Shown: one piece after another, positions 4,735 through 5,416 of the stretch
How positions within the stretch are numbered: position 1 is the stretch's first letter
How the letters are laid out: every line of letters starts with the position of its first letter
From: Nitrososphaerota archaeon
Lineage (GTDB): Archaea > Thermoproteota > Nitrososphaeria > Nitrososphaerales > Nitrososphaeraceae
Reading direction: 5' to 3'
Length of the DNA: 5,416 bases
Assembly: GCA_005877345.1 (NCBI GenBank)
Contig: VBPR01000191.1
Span: forward strand, 1-5,416
Program-made: the position numbers and the translations under genes
The notes under the pieces: generated by a model
Databases searched by the model: none
What the model was told of the DNA's origin: nothing
The model's input: only the letters and a program-made list of their open reading frames with translations

Positions 4735-5416
4735 ATGTCTGATTGGGACCTTTTAACTCCAGGGATAGGACTTACGGTTATCGGTATTGTCGGGGTTGGT
4801 ATTTCACTTGCTGGGATTGCACATACATTTGTAGAGGGAATGCATGCCGTTAGTCTTCTTACAATGTTCATTGGATTAATATTTCTAACAGCTGGTATAT
4901 TTAAAGATGGATTCCCAACCTCAGGAAGAGCCAAATCTGCTACCTTCATTACATTAGGTTTCCTTGTTACCTTCGGAATTGCAGCCGCTATTACTATTGG
5001 AACTACTATACCCAGCATCTTTGTTTATATTGGACTTATGTTGATAATTTCAATACCCGCTACAGTACTTACTGTTGCGTCGTATAAAAGGACACCTTAC
5101 CTTAAGGCAATAACAGTAATATTCGTAATCGCAGCAATAGTTGGTGGATCAACATTTTATGTATTCGGATTGGTTACACCAAAGGCCCCACAAGAAAACA
5201 TTAAGGGCGAAGTAAAACAGAATGAAACCGCTCCAATTAGAAACATTACAAATCCCATTAAAGCCACTATTCTTCCCGGTGCGTCTGCACAGGGAAATCC
5301 CAGCTATGATCCGGCCAATATAAAAGCTCCAAAAGATGGAGGAGTAGAATGGACTAACAAGGATAATGTTCCTCACACGGTTACAAGTTTAATTGATGAT
5401 GGTAAAACGTTTGATT
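4735..5416 (+). CDS. Five-helix membrane protein with C-terminal cupredoxin domain (3' end outside window)
   Basis: The frame stays open to the window edge, giving 227 codons so far. The ATG at 4735 is the first usable start after an in-frame TAA at 4702. Five hydrophobic segments lie at about 10-32, 37-55, 68-91, 93-116 and 124-147. The loops after segments 2 and 4 are positive (Lys57, Arg65, Lys67; Lys118, Arg119, Lys124), so the positive-inside rule puts the N terminus in the cytoplasm and the C terminus outside. A polar linker with two N-glycosylation sequons (Asn163-Glu-Thr, Asn170-Ile-Thr) leads to a plastocyanin-like domain from about 176: the segment GGVEWTNKDNVPHTVTS carries the first expected copper ligand, His214. 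The remaining Cys, His and Met ligands would lie beyond the edge. It is probably a membrane-anchored blue-copper electron carrier or copper-binding protein. The five-helix part is not a family I can name. Confidence 0.85.
   Translation, partial: MSDWDLLTPGIGLTVIGIVGVGISLAGIAHTFVEGMHAVSLLTMFIGLIFLTAGIFKDGFPTSGRAKSATFITLGFLVTFGIAAAITIGTTIPSIFVYIGLMLIISIPATVLTVASYKRTPYLKAITVIFVIAAIVGGSTFYVFGLVTPKAPQENIKGEVKQNETAPIRNITNPIKATILPGASAQGNPSYDPANIKAPKDGGVEWTNKDNVPHTVTSLIDDGKTFD

Noticed and set aside
4701..5376. Open frames on the minus strand at 4701-5018 and 5149-5376
   Set aside because: The plus strand here encodes a coherent membrane protein plus cupredoxin domain; the minus frames are its shadows.
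1..5416. Search by eye for CRISPR arrays, tRNA or rRNA genes, insertion-sequence ends and attachment sites
   Set aside because: No regularly spaced long repeats, GC-rich tRNA-like folds, transposase genes or terminal inverted repeats were seen; the gene content is ordinary chromosomal core.

Overview
The window reads as a chromosomal segment from an ammonia-oxidising archaeon of the Thaumarchaeota (Nitrososphaerota) type. The archaeal markers are an archaeal DnaG primase, a CTP-dependent (DUF120) riboflavin kinase, a RibL-type nucleotidyltransferase, AT-rich TATA-like promoters at leaderless or near-leaderless spacing, and a membrane-anchored cupredoxin of the kind abundant in that phylum. 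Base composition is AT-rich throughout. I see no mobile element, rRNA, tRNA or CRISPR array. The placement to phylum is inference from gene content.

Layout, left to right. Positions 1-1598 (minus) hold a pyridoxal-phosphate synthase operon, pdxS then pdxT, joined by a 4-base TTGA stop/start overlap. Positions 1599-1857 are a divergent intergenic region with promoter-like elements for both directions, a dyad, short repeats beside the plus-strand TATA box, and a possible 19-codon reading frame ahead of pdxS. Positions 1858-2487 (plus) encode a RibL-like FAD synthetase fused to an N-terminal winged helix. Its 3' end overlaps by 18 bases the convergent gene for a winged-helix CTP-dependent riboflavin kinase (2470-3186, minus). 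That kinase gene follows dnaG (3193-4422, minus) after 6 bases, so dnaG and ribK look like one transcript. Positions 4423-4734 are a second divergent intergenic region carrying the dnaG promoter and Shine-Dalgarno, plus a marked dyad just ahead of the next start. From 4735 to the window edge (plus) runs a five-helix membrane protein with a C-terminal plastocyanin-like domain, cut off after its first copper-ligand histidine.

Together the left two thirds form a cofactor island. PdxS/PdxT make pyridoxal 5'-phosphate from two sugar phosphates and glutamine. RibK makes FMN from riboflavin and CTP, and the RibL-like enzyme would make FAD from FMN and ATP. The main oddities are: (1) both flavin enzymes carry N-terminal winged helices, so the pathway may report its own flavin level to DNA through two proteins; (2) riboflavin kinase is coupled to the replication primase gene; (3) an RNA-compatible hairpin or operator sits 7 bases before the cupredoxin start codon. 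No clearly novel multi-gene system is evident; the winged-helix FAD synthetase and its repeat-rich promoter deserve most attention.
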